The position numbers and the translations under genes are program-made. From NCBI GenBank assembly GCA_019115785.1, contig DXCX01000081.1:1-32224 (forward strand): DNA of 32,224 bases, written 5' to 3'. This document shows positions 1 through 8,550 of the stretch, one piece after another (positions within the stretch are counted from its first letter, which is position 1; each line of letters starts with the position of its first letter). Origin of the DNA: Candidatus Intestinimonas merdavium (GTDB lineage: Bacteria; Bacillota; Clostridia; Oscillospirales; Oscillospiraceae). The notes under the pieces are model-generated. The model was not told where the DNA came from. It searched no databases and saw only the letters and a program-made list of their open reading frames with translations.

Positions 1-1629
1 GTGCTCCATACCGCCGTTGTACCAGTCCACAGGGGACCAGTACTTCAGGGCCTCGGGAGAGGCCAGGGCCTTGTCGTTGTGGGGGTCCATATACCGCAGG
101 AAATACCAGCTGGAGCCGGCCCACTGGGGCATGGTGTCGGTCTCACGCCGGGCGGGACCTCCGCAGCAGGGGCAGGTGGTGTTGACCCAGTCGGTCATCT
201 TGCTCAGGGGGCTTTCACCGTCATCGGTGGGCTCGTAGCTCTCCACATCGGGCAGGAGCAGGGGCAGCTGGTCCTCGGGGAGGGGCTGCCAGCCACACTT
301 GTCACACCAGACCATAGGGATGGGCTCCCCCCAGTAGCGCTGACGGGAGAAGACCCAGTCCCGGATCTTATAGTTGACCTTGGCCTTGCCGATTCCCTTC
401 TCCTCCAGCCATTTGGTGATGACGGGGATGGCGGCCTTCACGGTAAGGCCGTTGAGAAAGTCGGAGTTGACCAGAATGCCGGTCTCATCCTTGGCGGTGA
501 AGGCGGCCTTCTGCACATCCTCGCCGCCGGAGACCACCTCAATGATCTCACAGCCAAACTTTTTGGCAAACTCCCAGTCGCGATCGTCATGGGCAGGCAC
601 GGCCATAATGGCGCCGGTGCCATAGGTGGCCAGGACGTAGTCAGAGATGAAGATGGGGATCTCCTTGCCGTTCACCGGGTTGATCCCCTTCACGCCGTCC
701 AGGCACACGCCGGTCTTCTCCTTGTTGAGCTCGGTGCGCTCCAGGTCGGACTTGGAGGCGGCGGCAGCCTGGTAGGCCTTTACGTCGCCGGCATTCTTCA
801 GCACGCCGCCCTCCAGCCAGCCCTTCACCAGGGTGTGCTCGGGAGAGAGAACCATATAGGTAGCGCCGAAGAGGGTGTCGGGCCGGGTGGTGAAGACCAC
901 GATGTCCTCGCCGGTGGTGGCCTTGAAGGTGACCTCGGCGCCGGTGGAGCGTCCGATCCAGTTCTTCTGCTGGATCTTCACCCGCTCGATGAAGTCCAAA
1001 TCGTCCAGGTCGTCAATGAGGCGCTGGGCATACTCGGTGATCTTGAGCATCCACTGGCTCTTTTCCTTGCGGATGACGGGGGAGCCGCAGCGCTCACAGA
1101 CCCCCTCCACCACCTCCTCGTTGGCCAGGACGCACTTGCAGGAGGTACACCAGTTCACGGGCATAGTGGTCTTGTAGGCCAGGCCGTGCTTGTAGAGCTG
1201 GAGGAAGATCCACTGGGTCCACTTGTAGTAGCTGGGGTCGGTGGTGTTGATGACCCGGTCCCAGTCAAAGGAGTAGCCCAGCATTTTGAGCTGCTTGGTG
1301 AAGTTGGCGATGTTGTCATGGGTCACCTTGGCGGGGTGGATGTGGTTTTTGATGGCATAGTTCTCAGTGGGCAGACCAAAGGCATCATAGCCCATGGGGA
1401 ACAGCACATTGTAGCCATCCATCCGCCGCTTCCGGGCTACCACATCCATGGCCGTATAAGGGCGGGCGTGGCCCACATGGAGGCCCTGGCCGGAGGGATA
1501 GGGAAACTCCACCAAAGCGTAGAACTTGGGCTTCTCACTGTGATCAGGAGTCTTATAGGTTCCCTCGTCCTGCCACTTCTTCTGCCATTTGGGCTCGATG
1601 CTTGCGAAATCGTACTTCAAAGCGATCAC
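1..1629 (-). CDS. leuS: Leucine--tRNA ligase, N-terminal 543 codons (C-terminus outside window)
   Basis: This enzyme charges tRNA-Leu with leucine in the cytoplasm. The minus strand reads without a stop from the start to the window edge. Visible marks are the class I HIGH-type motif HVGH at about residues 51-54, a Cys-rich insert (CTSCKC and CERCG), the editing-domain signatures TTRPDTLFG and [19 protein letters not shown], and the catalytic-core stretch [14 protein letters not shown] near the cut end. The KMSKS loop and anticodon-binding domain must lie beyond position 1. I chose GTG at 1629 because GAGG sits 5 nt before it; TTG at 1620 is the alternative but would be about 14 nt from that site. 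It has its own promoter and is separated from rsfS by a terminator. The leader is only about 55 nt, too short for a T-box. The identification is certain and the start less so. Confidence 0.96.
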   Translation of the reverse strand, partial: MIALKYDFASIEPKWQKKWQDEGTYKTPDHSEKPKFYALVEFPYPSGQGLHVGHARPYTAMDVVARKRRMDGYNVLFPMGYDAFGLPTENYAIKNHIHPAKVTHDNIANFTKQLKMLGYSFDWDRVINTTDPSYYKWTQWIFLQLYKHGLAYKTTMPVNWCTSCKCVLANEEVVEGVCERCGSPVIRKEKSQWMLKITEYAQRLIDDLDDLDFIERVKIQQKNWIGRSTGAEVTFKATTGEDIVVFTTRPDTLFGATYMVLSPEHTLVKGWLEGGVLKNAGDVKAYQAAAASKSDLERTELNKEKTGVCLDGVKGINPVNGKEIPIFISDYVLATYGTGAIMAVPAHDDRDWEFAKKFGCEIIEVVSGGEDVQKAAFTAKDETGILVNSDFLNGLTVKAAIPVITKWLEEKGIGKAKVNYKIRDWVFSRQRYWGEPIPMVWCDKCGWQPLPEDQLPLLLPDVESYEPTDDGESPLSKMTDWVNTTCPCCGGPARRETDTMPQWAGSSWYFLRYMDPHNDKALASPEALKYWSPVDWYNGGMEH

Positions 1630-1690
1630 ACTTCCCTCTATTTCTGCGCCGAGGCGAATGCTTCGGCAAATATCGTTAGAAATCCGTACT

Positions 1691-1719
1691 ATTATATCCA
1701 ATCACCGCAGTGATTGCAA
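1691..1719 (-). promoter_or_regulatory. Sigma-A type promoter of leuS
   Basis: On the minus strand TTGCAA (1719-1714), a 17-bp spacer and a perfect TATAAT (1696-1691) lie about 60 bp before the leuS start. Transcription would begin near 1684 and give a leader of roughly 55 nt. Confidence 0.8.
1699..1716. promoter_or_regulatory. Inverted repeat inside the leuS promoter, possible operator
   Basis: CAATCAC and GTGATTG form perfect 7-bp arms around a 4-base centre. The repeat fills the spacer of the leuS promoter and overlaps the first three bases of its -35 box. Placement suits a repressor site, but no regulator is identified, and the repeat would lie outside the transcript, so it is not an RNA hairpin. 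Confidence 0.35.
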
Positions 1720-1811
1720 GGGCCGGGGCTGTTTTTTCTCTGTCCCCGCCACCTGCGGCTCAGAATGGGCCGCCGCTTTCCAGCTTCTCAGGGCTTTCCA
1801 CCTACTACAAG

Positions 1812-1849
1812 CAAAACGGACGCCCTGGGAGATTCCTCCAGGGCGTCCG
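1812..1849 (-). terminator. Intrinsic terminator after rsfS
   Basis: Perfect 12-bp arms (1817-1828 and 1838-1849, CGGACGCCCTGG and its complement) enclose a 9-base loop. On the minus strand they are followed by TTTTGCTTGT. The structure lies 20 bp past the rsfS stop and ends the long operon that begins at smc. Confidence 0.85.
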
Positions 1850-1869
1850 CCGACGCACTTACACCGCCC

Positions 1870-2229
1870 TCAGTTGGGCTTGAGCACACCGCTCAGATCT
1901 ACCTCGACGGCGTCCTTCCACAGCCGTTCCAGATCGTAAAACTGCCGGGCCTCCTCCATAAAGAGGTGGACCACCACGGAGGAGAAATCCATGAGAATCC
2001 AGGTGCCCCCCCGGTGGCCCTCGATGTGGTGGGGCAGCTCGCCGTGCTCCTTCATCACCTTTTCACACTCATCGGCCAGGGCCTTCACCTGGGTGGTGGA
2101 GGTGGCGGTACAGATGACAAAGTAATCGGCCAGGGTGGTGAGGGCTCCGGTCTCCAGGACCTTGATGTCCATGCCCTTCTTGCTGTCCAGCGCTCCGGCA
2201 ATGGTCAATGCCATTTCCTTTGGCGTCAT
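1870..2229 (-). CDS. rsfS: Ribosomal silencing factor RsfS
   Basis: RsfS binds ribosomal protein uL14 on the large subunit and blocks joining of the 30S subunit when nutrients are short. The 119-residue product has normal family length. It shows the DUF143/RsfS signatures: an N-terminal helix with DSKKGMDIKVL, the strand LADYFVICTATSTTQVKAL and the closing core GGTWILMDFSSVVVHLF. I took ATG at 2229, preceded by AAGGAG 8 to 10 nt upstream; a longer reading to 2283 adds residues not found in the family and no better ribosome site. It is the last gene of the smc-to-rsfS operon, 22 bp after the LCP gene. The nadD-yqeK-LCP-rsfS order is common in Clostridia. Confidence 0.95.
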   Translation of the reverse strand: MTPKEMALTIAGALDSKKGMDIKVLETGALTTLADYFVICTATSTTQVKALADECEKVMKEHGELPHHIEGHRGGTWILMDFSSVVVHLFMEEARQFYDLERLWKDAVEVDLSGVLKPN

Positions 2230-2251
2230 AGGCGTTCTCTCCTTTTTTTGA

Positions 2252-3751
2252 TTATAAGATGGGGATGCCCTCGGGGGGGCCATCCGGACTTTCTGTCACA
2301 GGGACGGGGGAGGGGCCGGGCGTCACCGCCGGCGTTTCGGAGGGCGGAGCGCTGGGCACCGCAGTCTCCGCCGGTGTCTCAAGGGGCGGAACGGCGCTCT
2401 CCCCGCCGCCTTCACTAGGGCTGGGACTGGGGACATCCGACGCCTCTGGGGACTCTGTCTCCACCGGGGCGGTCTCCACCGGCGTGGTGGTCTCCTCCAC
2501 CGGCCCCTCGCTCTCGGCGGGCGGCGGCGTGGCGCTGGACTGGCTCTGACGGGCCAGCCACTTGGCATTGTGGGTGGTGTCCTCCAGCCGTCCGGTGCTG
2601 GAGCCGATGGTGCCGTCGGCGTTGACATACATAATGTCCAGCTCCCTGGAGCTCAGATCCTCCAGGTAGGGATTGAAATACTCGTTCACCAGGTCCACCA
2701 GCTCATTGGTGTTGGGCACCACATAGGACTGCATGTTGCCGTACTCCCGGCTCCACACCGACTTGTTGGTACAGGGCATGGTGACAAAGTTCACATTCTC
2801 CATCTCCAGGCCGCCGAAAATGGCCTGCTGGCCAAACCAGAGGAGGTTTTGAATGGTGAGATTGGTGGTCACATTTTTATTGAAGACCTCCGCCAGCTGC
2901 TGGATTTTGGTCACATTCTTGATCTGAAGGCACTGCTCCACCACCGCTTTCAGGAAGGCCTGCTGGGTCTTGATCCGGCCCAGGTCGCCGTCGGCATAGC
3001 CGTAGCGCCGATCGTTGTCATGGCGGTAGCGGATGACCCCCATGGCATCCTCACCGTCCAGGAGCTGATAGCCCGCGTCGATGTGGATATGCAGGTCCTG
3101 GGTGGGGTCATCATAGTTCATGTTCCGGGGGACTTCAAACCACACGCCGCCGGTGGCGTCCACCAGTTCGCCCACAGCATCCCACTCTACCACCACCTGG
3201 AAGTCGGGTACAAAGCCCACCAGCTGGCTGATCTCCTTGTCCAGGGCGTCGATGCCCCTGTCCCCGCCTCCATACACATTGTAGACGGAGTTGATCTTCT
3301 TGATGTCCCAGGACACATTGACCATGGTATCCCGGGGGATGCTCATGACGCTGAGCTTCTGCTTGGGTACATCATAGGAGGCCAGCATCAGGGTATCGGT
3401 ATTGCCGCCGCCCCCCGTATCCCGGCCAATGACCAGGAAGGTGAAAAAGTCCTCCTTCCGCCCGCTGCCGTACACACCGGGCGTCTGGGTGTCCAGGTCG
3501 CCCCCTGTTCCATCTCCCTCCGACAGCTCCGGCCGGCCCCCGTCCAGAGAAATGCTCGGCTTGACGAACAGCAGCCTGGAGAGCACAAAGCCCAGCACCA
3601 CCAGGGCGGCCAGCACTGTGACGACGACATATACCACCAACATGGCCTTCTGTCTGGACGTGCGCTTTTTACGCGGCTTCTGAGGGGAGGGGGACGCCGT
3701 GCTCCCGGCCAGGCGGCTGCCGCCCTTTCTGAATTCTTTCTCTGGGGTCAT
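2252..3751 (-). CDS. LCP (LytR-CpsA-Psr) family cell-wall glycopolymer ligase, copy 1
   Basis: LCP enzymes move undecaprenyl-linked polymers such as teichoic acids or capsule onto peptidoglycan at the outer face of the membrane. The 499-aa product has a basic cytoplasmic start (1-36), one membrane helix (about 37-62) and the LCP domain (about 100-330). Phosphate-binding arginine motifs are visible: GRDTGGGGNTDT (109-120), SIPRDT (137-142), RYR (241-243) and GRIKTQQ (258-264). A C-terminal extension follows to about 400. The last 95 or so residues are a Pro/Thr/Ser/Glu-rich low-complexity tail, likely a wall-spanning spacer. AAAGGA 8 nt before the ATG supports the start. It is a paralogue of the next gene upstream; the core blocks are closely alike while the linkers and tails differ. 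The acceptor and donor polymers cannot be told from sequence. Confidence 0.92.
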   Translation of the reverse strand: MTPEKEFRKGGSRLAGSTASPSPQKPRKKRTSRQKAMLVVYVVVTVLAALVVLGFVLSRLLFVKPSISLDGGRPELSEGDGTGGDLDTQTPGVYGSGRKEDFFTFLVIGRDTGGGGNTDTLMLASYDVPKQKLSVMSIPRDTMVNVSWDIKKINSVYNVYGGGDRGIDALDKEISQLVGFVPDFQVVVEWDAVGELVDATGGVWFEVPRNMNYDDPTQDLHIHIDAGYQLLDGEDAMGVIRYRHDNDRRYGYADGDLGRIKTQQAFLKAVVEQCLQIKNVTKIQQLAEVFNKNVTTNLTIQNLLWFGQQAIFGGLEMENVNFVTMPCTNKSVWSREYGNMQSYVVPNTNELVDLVNEYFNPYLEDLSSRELDIMYVNADGTIGSSTGRLEDTTHNAKWLARQSQSSATPPPAESEGPVEETTTPVETAPVETESPEASDVPSPSPSEGGGESAVPPLETPAETAVPSAPPSETPAVTPGPSPVPVTESPDGPPEGIPIL

Positions 3752-3823
3752 GCCCTTCGTCCTTTCACAATGTCCCAGATATGCGCTTCAAAATGGGACT
3801 GTTTTCTCGCGATTCGTCCTGTT

Positions 3824-3852
3824 AAGATACCACATCTTCTGCGAAAATGCAA
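3824..3852 (-). promoter_or_regulatory. Weak candidate promoter before LCP copy 1
   Basis: In the 110-bp gap between the two LCP genes the minus strand carries TTGCAT, a 17-bp spacer and TATCTT. The -10 matches consensus at 4 of 6 positions. It might give extra transcription of LCP copy 1 and rsfS, but the gene is also inside a long operon. No terminator was seen in this gap. Confidence 0.3.
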
Positions 3853-3861
3853 CTGTGTTCC

Positions 3862-5457
3862 TCAGATGGCAGGCGTCTCGGCGATCAGCGGCGGGGTAAA
3901 GACCGGAATCCCGATGTCGCCAGGAGACTGGGCCTCCCCAGAGGAGGGCGTCTCTACCGGCGACTGGGAGGGGGCGGGCGCTTCAGAGGGGGCGCCGCTC
4001 TCCGGCGCCTGTGTCTCCGCCGGAGGGGTGGACTCCTCCGGCGCGCCGCTCTCGCCGGGACTCTCCGTCCCGGCGGGGGGCGGTGTCCCGGTGGAGGGCG
4101 ACGTCTCCGTAGGCGGCGCTGTCTCCGTAGGCGCGCCGCTCTCGCCGGGCAGCGGACTCTCCCCGGGGGAGGCCGTCTCCGCGGGTGTCTCCGTCTCCGT
4201 AGGGGATTCCGATACCGCCGGCCGGAGGGAGGCGTAATAGGCCGGGTTTGCCCTGCTGTCCCGGATGGCGCTGCCGGTGGCGGCGATGGAACCGTCCGAC
4301 TTTTTATAGACAATGTCCAGATTGGCCCGGGTCACGTCGGTGAGATAGGGGTTGAAGTCCTGATTGACCAGCTCCACGATGTCGTTGGCATAGGGAAAGA
4401 CATAGGACTCGTTTCGGCCGATGCTGTAGCTCCAGAAATATCCGTTGTAATTGGCAGGCATGGTGACGAAGCTGACGCTGTCCGTCCGCAGCTCTCCCTG
4501 AATGGCCGATTTGGCCAGCCACAGCAGGTTGGGGATGGTGAGGTCGGTCTCCACATTCTCCATGAAAATATCCACCAGGTCGGGGATATGGGAGACCACC
4601 GAGGGCTGGAGCAGCTTTTCGGCAATGGCCATGAGAAGATCCTGCTGGACCTGGATGCGGCCGATGTCCCCCTGGTTGTAGATGCCGGGGGCACCATTGT
4701 TGTTCTTGCGGAAACGGAGGACCTGCATGACCTGCTCCCCGTCCAGGTGCTGGAAGCCCTTGTTGATGTGGATGTGCAGATCCTGGGTGGGGTCGTCGTA
4801 GTTCATATTCACGGGCACTTCAAAATCTACGCCGCCGATGGCGGTGGCCAGCTTGCCCACCGCCTCCCACTCCACCACGATGTGGAAGTCCGGGGCAAAG
4901 CCGATGGTGTCGGAAACGGTGTCCATCAGGGCGGCCATCCCCTTGTCCCCGCCGCCGGCGTAGTTATAGACGGAGTTGATCTTCTTGATGTCCCAGGACT
5001 TGTTGACAATGGTGTCCCGGGGGATGCTCATGGCGTTGAGCTCCTGGTTCTTCACATCATAGGAGACCACCATGATGGTGTCGGTGTTTCCACCGCCTCC
5101 CGTATCCCGCCCCACCAGCAGAAAGGTATAATAGTCCTCTTTCCGGCCCGCCGCCGCCAGGTCGGGCGCCTCATCTCCGGTGATCTCAGGGGACTCGGTG
5201 CTTGGAGTCACGGTATTGCTCTCCTCCGGCTGGGGGTCGGTCCTGACGGGGATCTCCGGCTTGACAAAGAGAAACCGGGATACCGCAAAGACCACCACCA
5301 CCAAAGCGGCCAGGAAAACGACAATCAGATAGACCACCCGCAGGACTTTCTGCCTGGAGGTCAGGGGCTTTTTTGCCTGCCTGGGCGGATGGCGCCCCTG
5401 GTCCTCCTTTTTGGCCAGGTGCTTGCCGCCACTTCTGTTTTCTTTTTCTGGGTTCAT
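3862..5457 (-). CDS. LCP (LytR-CpsA-Psr) family cell-wall glycopolymer ligase, copy 2
   Basis: This 531-aa protein has the same plan as its neighbour: basic N-terminus, one membrane helix (about 41-64), LCP domain (about 108-335) and a long C-terminal tail. The LCP motifs are GRDTGGGGNTDT (117-128), SIPRDT (144-149), RFR (248-250) and GRIQVQQ (266-272). From about residue 415 the tail is almost entirely Pro, Ser, Thr, Glu, Gly and Ala in short repeats such as SPGESGAP and PAETASPGES, some 115 residues. Its start codon overlaps the stop of nadD-yqeK by one base (TGATG), so translation is probably coupled. The role is expected to be attachment of an anionic polymer to peptidoglycan. A tandem pair in this conserved locus suggests a lineage duplication, perhaps with different polymer substrates; that is inference. 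Confidence 0.92.
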   Translation of the reverse strand: MNPEKENRSGGKHLAKKEDQGRHPPRQAKKPLTSRQKVLRVVYLIVVFLAALVVVVFAVSRFLFVKPEIPVRTDPQPEESNTVTPSTESPEITGDEAPDLAAAGRKEDYYTFLLVGRDTGGGGNTDTIMVVSYDVKNQELNAMSIPRDTIVNKSWDIKKINSVYNYAGGGDKGMAALMDTVSDTIGFAPDFHIVVEWEAVGKLATAIGGVDFEVPVNMNYDDPTQDLHIHINKGFQHLDGEQVMQVLRFRKNNNGAPGIYNQGDIGRIQVQQDLLMAIAEKLLQPSVVSHIPDLVDIFMENVETDLTIPNLLWLAKSAIQGELRTDSVSFVTMPANYNGYFWSYSIGRNESYVFPYANDIVELVNQDFNPYLTDVTRANLDIVYKKSDGSIAATGSAIRDSRANPAYYASLRPAVSESPTETETPAETASPGESPLPGESGAPTETAPPTETSPSTGTPPPAGTESPGESGAPEESTPPAETQAPESGAPSEAPAPSQSPVETPSSGEAQSPGDIGIPVFTPPLIAETPAI

Positions 5458-6671
5458 CAGGTCCGTCCTTTCAGGAAATCTCTGGCTTGGAGGGTGTTGG
5501 TATGCACCGGCACCCCCCGCTCCTCCATGTCCTGGATGGTCAGCTCGCAGCCCAACAGCAGCGCCTGATCAATATCGGTATAGGCCAGATGCCGCAGCTC
5601 CTCCAGGCCCTCAAAGTCCGCCCGGGAGGGCTCGATATAGTCGGCCAGATAGAGCACCTTGGACAGCAGATCCATATCCGCCTTACCGGTGGTGTGCCAG
5701 AAGATGGCGTTACACACCTCCTCTGGCTCCCCAAACACATATCGGGCGATGGCGGCGCCGGTCTTGGAGTGGAGGAGCTTCACCGCCACACGCTCCAGCC
5801 CGTCCAGCTGGATGTGATACTTCTCGCACAGAGCGAGCTGTTCGGCCAGGTCCAGGTACTTGGTACAGTCATGGAGAATCCCCGCCCGGCGGGCCAGATG
5901 GGGGTCGGCTCCCCAGCGCCGGGCCAGACGCACCGCCTCCTCCTCGCAGCCCCTGATGTGGGGGATGCGCTTGGCCTTCACCATAGAGAGGGAGGCACAC
6001 CGGAGGTCATCATCATCCAGGTGCTTGAGGTCGGCCTTCACATCATAGAGCCCGTTGCGGAGGATGTAGCCGTAGACCTGGCACCAGAGGGCGTCACGCA
6101 CCCTGGCCCGGTCGGTATCCAGCAGGGCCCGGACCTGGGTGGAGGAGAGGTCGATGATCTGGGGCAGCTCCACCACCGCCACCCGGGCGCCGAAGCGCTC
6201 CTGAAGATAACGGCCCTGGGTCTTCAGCAGCTCCCCGGTCTCCGACTCCCGTCGGGCAAAGGCGGCGACATCGGCAAGGGCAGTGATCCGTTCCGGGGCA
6301 CGCCAGTTTTGCAGGGTGAGGAACATATCCGTCCCCATGAGGAGCCACAGCTCATCGTCGGGATAGCGTATCCGCAGCTCCCCCAGGGTGTCCACCGTGT
6401 AGCTTTTGCCCTCCCGGGAGAGCTCCAGGCCATCGGCCTGGGCCAGACCGGGACGCCCCATCTCCAGGCAGAGGCCGTCCGCCATCAGGGCCGTCATGGC
6501 CAACCGGTCTCCCGCCGGCACGGCCTCCGGAGGCAGGGTCTTGTGGGGCGGGATGGCCGCCGGCACGAACAGGATCTTGTCCAGCTCCAGCAGCCCGGCC
6601 GCCGCCCTGGCCGCCGCCATATGCCCCAGGTGGGGCGGGTCAAAGGTTCCGCCATACACGCCGATCTTCAT
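5457..6671 (-). CDS. nadD: Fusion of nicotinate-nucleotide adenylyltransferase (NadD) and YqeK HD-domain hydrolase
   Basis: This single 404-aa frame joins two enzymes that are separate adjacent genes in Bacillus. Residues 1-209 are NadD, which makes deamido-NAD from nicotinate mononucleotide and ATP. The nucleotidyltransferase motif GGTFDPPHLGH is at 7-17 and the ISSTxIR-like motif LSSTQVR at 175-181. Residues about 225-402 are YqeK, a family that hydrolyses diadenosine tetraphosphate symmetrically. The HD residues are visible as H238, HD at 267-268, H301, H326 and D344. ATG at 6671 follows GAGGAG by 8 nt, and MKIGVYGGTFDP is the usual NadD beginning; a longer reading to 6725 is not supported. 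The 158-bp gap up to yhbY shows no promoter or terminator I can defend. The stop overlaps the start of the LCP gene by one base. Confidence 0.94.
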   Translation of the reverse strand: MKIGVYGGTFDPPHLGHMAAARAAAGLLELDKILFVPAAIPPHKTLPPEAVPAGDRLAMTALMADGLCLEMGRPGLAQADGLELSREGKSYTVDTLGELRIRYPDDELWLLMGTDMFLTLQNWRAPERITALADVAAFARRESETGELLKTQGRYLQERFGARVAVVELPQIIDLSSTQVRALLDTDRARVRDALWCQVYGYILRNGLYDVKADLKHLDDDDLRCASLSMVKAKRIPHIRGCEEEAVRLARRWGADPHLARRAGILHDCTKYLDLAEQLALCEKYHIQLDGLERVAVKLLHSKTGAAIARYVFGEPEEVCNAIFWHTTGKADMDLLSKVLYLADYIEPSRADFEGLEELRHLAYTDIDQALLLGCELTIQDMEERGVPVHTNTLQARDFLKGRT

Positions 6672-6829
6672 TGCGAACACTCCTCTTTCCTTGACTGTTC
6701 CTCCAAGACGCTGCCGTGTGGACACACTCCCGCCCGTCGATGTCCGCTTGCCCTATACATGGTTAGACTCGCCAGACCGGGAGATGGTTTTCGGCCAGCA
6801 GTGTTTTTTCGCCGGCGGAGGGTCGTCCT

Positions 6830-7147
6830 TTACTGACGCTTGTCCTTTACCAATACGATCCGGTCCTTCTTGTCCTTATTGTGACTTTGACGGTATAAAA
6901 CAAATTTTGTTCCAATAACCTGGACCACCTCGCTGCGGGTTGCCCTGGCCAGAGCGTCGGCGGCCTCACGGGCCGTGAGCATGGAGTTCTCCAGCACCTT
7001 GCACTTGATGAGCTCCCGGGCCTCCAACGCGTCGTCGGCCTGCTTGATGAGGTTGTCCCACAGCCCGTCCTTGCCCACATGGACAATGGTGTCGATGGAG
7101 TTGGCGAGCCCCCGAAGCTGGGCCCGCTGCTTGCTTGTCAGATCCAT
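6830..7147 (-). CDS. yhbY: YhbY family RNA-binding protein (CRM domain)
   Basis: YhbY proteins carry one CRM domain and associate with the pre-50S ribosomal subunit. The 105-aa product matches the family length. Its family features are the opening LTSKQRAQLRGLAN, the HVGKDG loop at about residues 23-28, IKCKVLEN in the middle and GTKFVLYR near 79-86, followed by a lysine-rich end. AAGGAG lies 5 nt before the ATG. It follows rdgB by 18 bp, and the yhbY-nadD-yqeK order is shared with other Firmicutes. Confidence 0.93.
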   Translation of the reverse strand: MDLTSKQRAQLRGLANSIDTIVHVGKDGLWDNLIKQADDALEARELIKCKVLENSMLTAREAADALARATRSEVVQVIGTKFVLYRQSHNKDKKDRIVLVKDKRQ

Positions 7148-7165
7148 AATGTCTCCTTACCTATT

Positions 7166-7765
7166 TTATTTGTTCCGGCTGGACAGATAGTCCGCCAGCT
7201 TCTGCTGAAAGAGCTTTAACGCGTTCCCCCGGTGGGAGATGGCGTTCTTCTCCTCCGCCGTCAGCTGGGCAAAGGTCTTTTTCTTTCCCGGCACGAAAAA
7301 GACGGGGTCATACCCGAAGCCGTTCTCCCCCTGGGGGGCGTAGGCCAGGGTGCCGGGGCACTCTCCCCGGGCGGAGATCACATCGCCATTGGGCATGCAC
7401 AGGGTGATGACCGAGACGAATTTGCACCTGCGGTCCAGCTGTCCCCGCATATTCTCCAGCAGCAGGCGGTACCGGCCCGCGTCGTCCAGCTCCTCCCCGC
7501 CATACCGGGCAGAGTAGACCCCGGGGGCGCCGCCCAGCGCATCCACCGCCAGGCCGGAGTCGTCTGCGATGGCGGGCAATCCGCTGGCCCCCATCACGGC
7601 CTTGGCCTTGAGCAGGGAGTTCTCCTCAAAGGTGGTCCCTGTCTCCTCCACATCCACATCTACGCCCACATCGGACTCCAAAACCACCTCCACCCCCTGG
7701 GCGGAGAGGATGTCCCGCATCTCTACCAGCTTATGCTGGTTTTTGCTGGCCAGCACTACTTTCAT
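7166..7765 (-). CDS. rdgB: XTP/dITP diphosphatase (RdgB/HAM1 family)
   Basis: The enzyme removes non-canonical purine triphosphates (dITP, XTP) from the nucleotide pool by cutting them to monophosphates, which keeps them out of DNA and RNA. The 199-aa protein has the full set of HAM1 motifs: ASKNQHKLVEM (6-16), FEENSLLKAKA (46-56), ADDSGLAVDALGGAPGVYSARY (about 67-88), the GFGYDPVF block (about 148-155) and SHRGNALK near 177-184. The ATG lies 3 bp after the rph stop. The rph-rdgB pairing is common across bacteria. No frameshift or missing catalytic residue is visible. Confidence 0.96.
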   Translation of the reverse strand: MKVVLASKNQHKLVEMRDILSAQGVEVVLESDVGVDVDVEETGTTFEENSLLKAKAVMGASGLPAIADDSGLAVDALGGAPGVYSARYGGEELDDAGRYRLLLENMRGQLDRRCKFVSVITLCMPNGDVISARGECPGTLAYAPQGENGFGYDPVFFVPGKKKTFAQLTAEEKNAISHRGNALKLFQQKLADYLSSRNK

Positions 7766-7768
7766 GCC

Positions 7769-8485
7769 TCAGCCCTCCAGCGCCGCGAGCTGGAAGGCCA
7801 TGACCTTCCGGATGCCCTTGGCACACAGGTCCACCAGGTCCCGCTGCTCCTGGACGGTAAAGGCCCGGCCCTCACCAGTGCCCTGGAGCTCCACGATGCC
7901 CCCCTCGCCAGTCATGACGCAGTTGAGGTCCACCTGGGCGGCGGAGTCCTCCTCGTAGCACAGGTCCAGCAGCAGCTGATCGTGGACAATGCCGGCGGAG
8001 ATGGCCGCAACCTGTGTGGTGATGGGGGTTTCGGCGATCACCCCATCGGCCATGAGCTTCTTCACCGCCAGGGCCAAGGCCACAAAGCCGCCAGTGACGC
8101 TGGCCGTCCGGGTGCCGCCGTCCCCCTGGAGCACGTCGCAGTCGATGTTGATGGTACGCTCCCCCAGCTTTTTCATGTCTACCGCTGCCCGGAGGGCCCG
8201 GCCCACCAGGCGCTGGATTTCCGCCGAGCGGGGGGAGAGCTTCAGCTTGGCAATGTCCCGTTTGGACCGCTCCCGATTCGCCCGGGGCAGCATGGAGTAT
8301 TCCGCGGTGACCCATCCCTCCCCCTCGGGGACGTGGGGCGGGGTCTTCTCTTCCACCGAAGCGGTGCACAGTACCATAGTGTTGCCACAGCGGATGAGGC
8401 AGGAGCCCTCCGCGAATTTGTTGAAGCCAGGGGTGATCTCTATGGGCCGGAGCTCGTCGTTGGCCCGTCCGTCTATCCGTTCCAT
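7769..8485 (-). CDS. rph: Ribonuclease PH
   Basis: RNase PH is a phosphate-dependent 3'-to-5' exonuclease that trims tRNA 3' ends. The 238-aa product begins MERIDGRANDELRPI and keeps the family landmarks GSCLIRCGNTMVLCTASVEE, the PRANRERSKRD region and GDGGTRTASVTGGF. I chose ATG at 8485 because GGAGGT lies 7 nt upstream and the N-terminus then matches the family. Earlier in-frame ATGs, one beginning MDYFLVEV and one at 8749, add unrelated sequence. The gene lies between the 60-aa membrane protein and rdgB. Confidence 0.95.
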   Translation of the reverse strand: MERIDGRANDELRPIEITPGFNKFAEGSCLIRCGNTMVLCTASVEEKTPPHVPEGEGWVTAEYSMLPRANRERSKRDIAKLKLSPRSAEIQRLVGRALRAAVDMKKLGERTINIDCDVLQGDGGTRTASVTGGFVALALAVKKLMADGVIAETPITTQVAAISAGIVHDQLLLDLCYEEDSAAQVDLNCVMTGEGGIVELQGTGEGRAFTVQEQRDLVDLCAKGIRKVMAFQLAALEG

Positions 8486-8513
8486 TGCTTTGACCTCCAC
8501 CAAAAAATAGTCC

Positions 8514-8550
8514 ATTATAGGATTCCTATTTGTATTTTTATATTTAGTTA
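8514..8550 (-). promoter_or_regulatory. AT-rich stretch with a TATAAT before rph, weak promoter candidate
   Basis: The 65 bp between the membrane-protein gene and rph are strikingly AT-rich compared with their surroundings. On the minus strand they contain a perfect TATAAT (8519-8514). No acceptable -35 hexamer or extended -10 is present, so activity is doubtful. It may add transcription of rph and the genes after it. Confidence 0.25.

Noticed and set aside
1630..1690. T-box riboswitch before leuS
   Set aside because: A near-perfect promoter leaves a leader of only about 55 nt, too short, and no T-box sequence or antiterminator is visible.
1..1713. 570-codon open frame on the plus strand
   Set aside because: It lies opposite leuS, whose translation carries all leucyl-tRNA synthetase motifs. 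The plus frame is His/Gly/Val-rich low-information sequence, a common shadow in GC-rich DNA.
2300..2540. Repeat array in the tail-coding region of LCP copy 1 (and likewise 3920-4220 in copy 2)
   Set aside because: The DNA repetition comes from degenerate Pro/Thr/Glu codons in a low-complexity tail. Units are irregular and there are no spacers, so it is not a CRISPR or tandem repeat locus.
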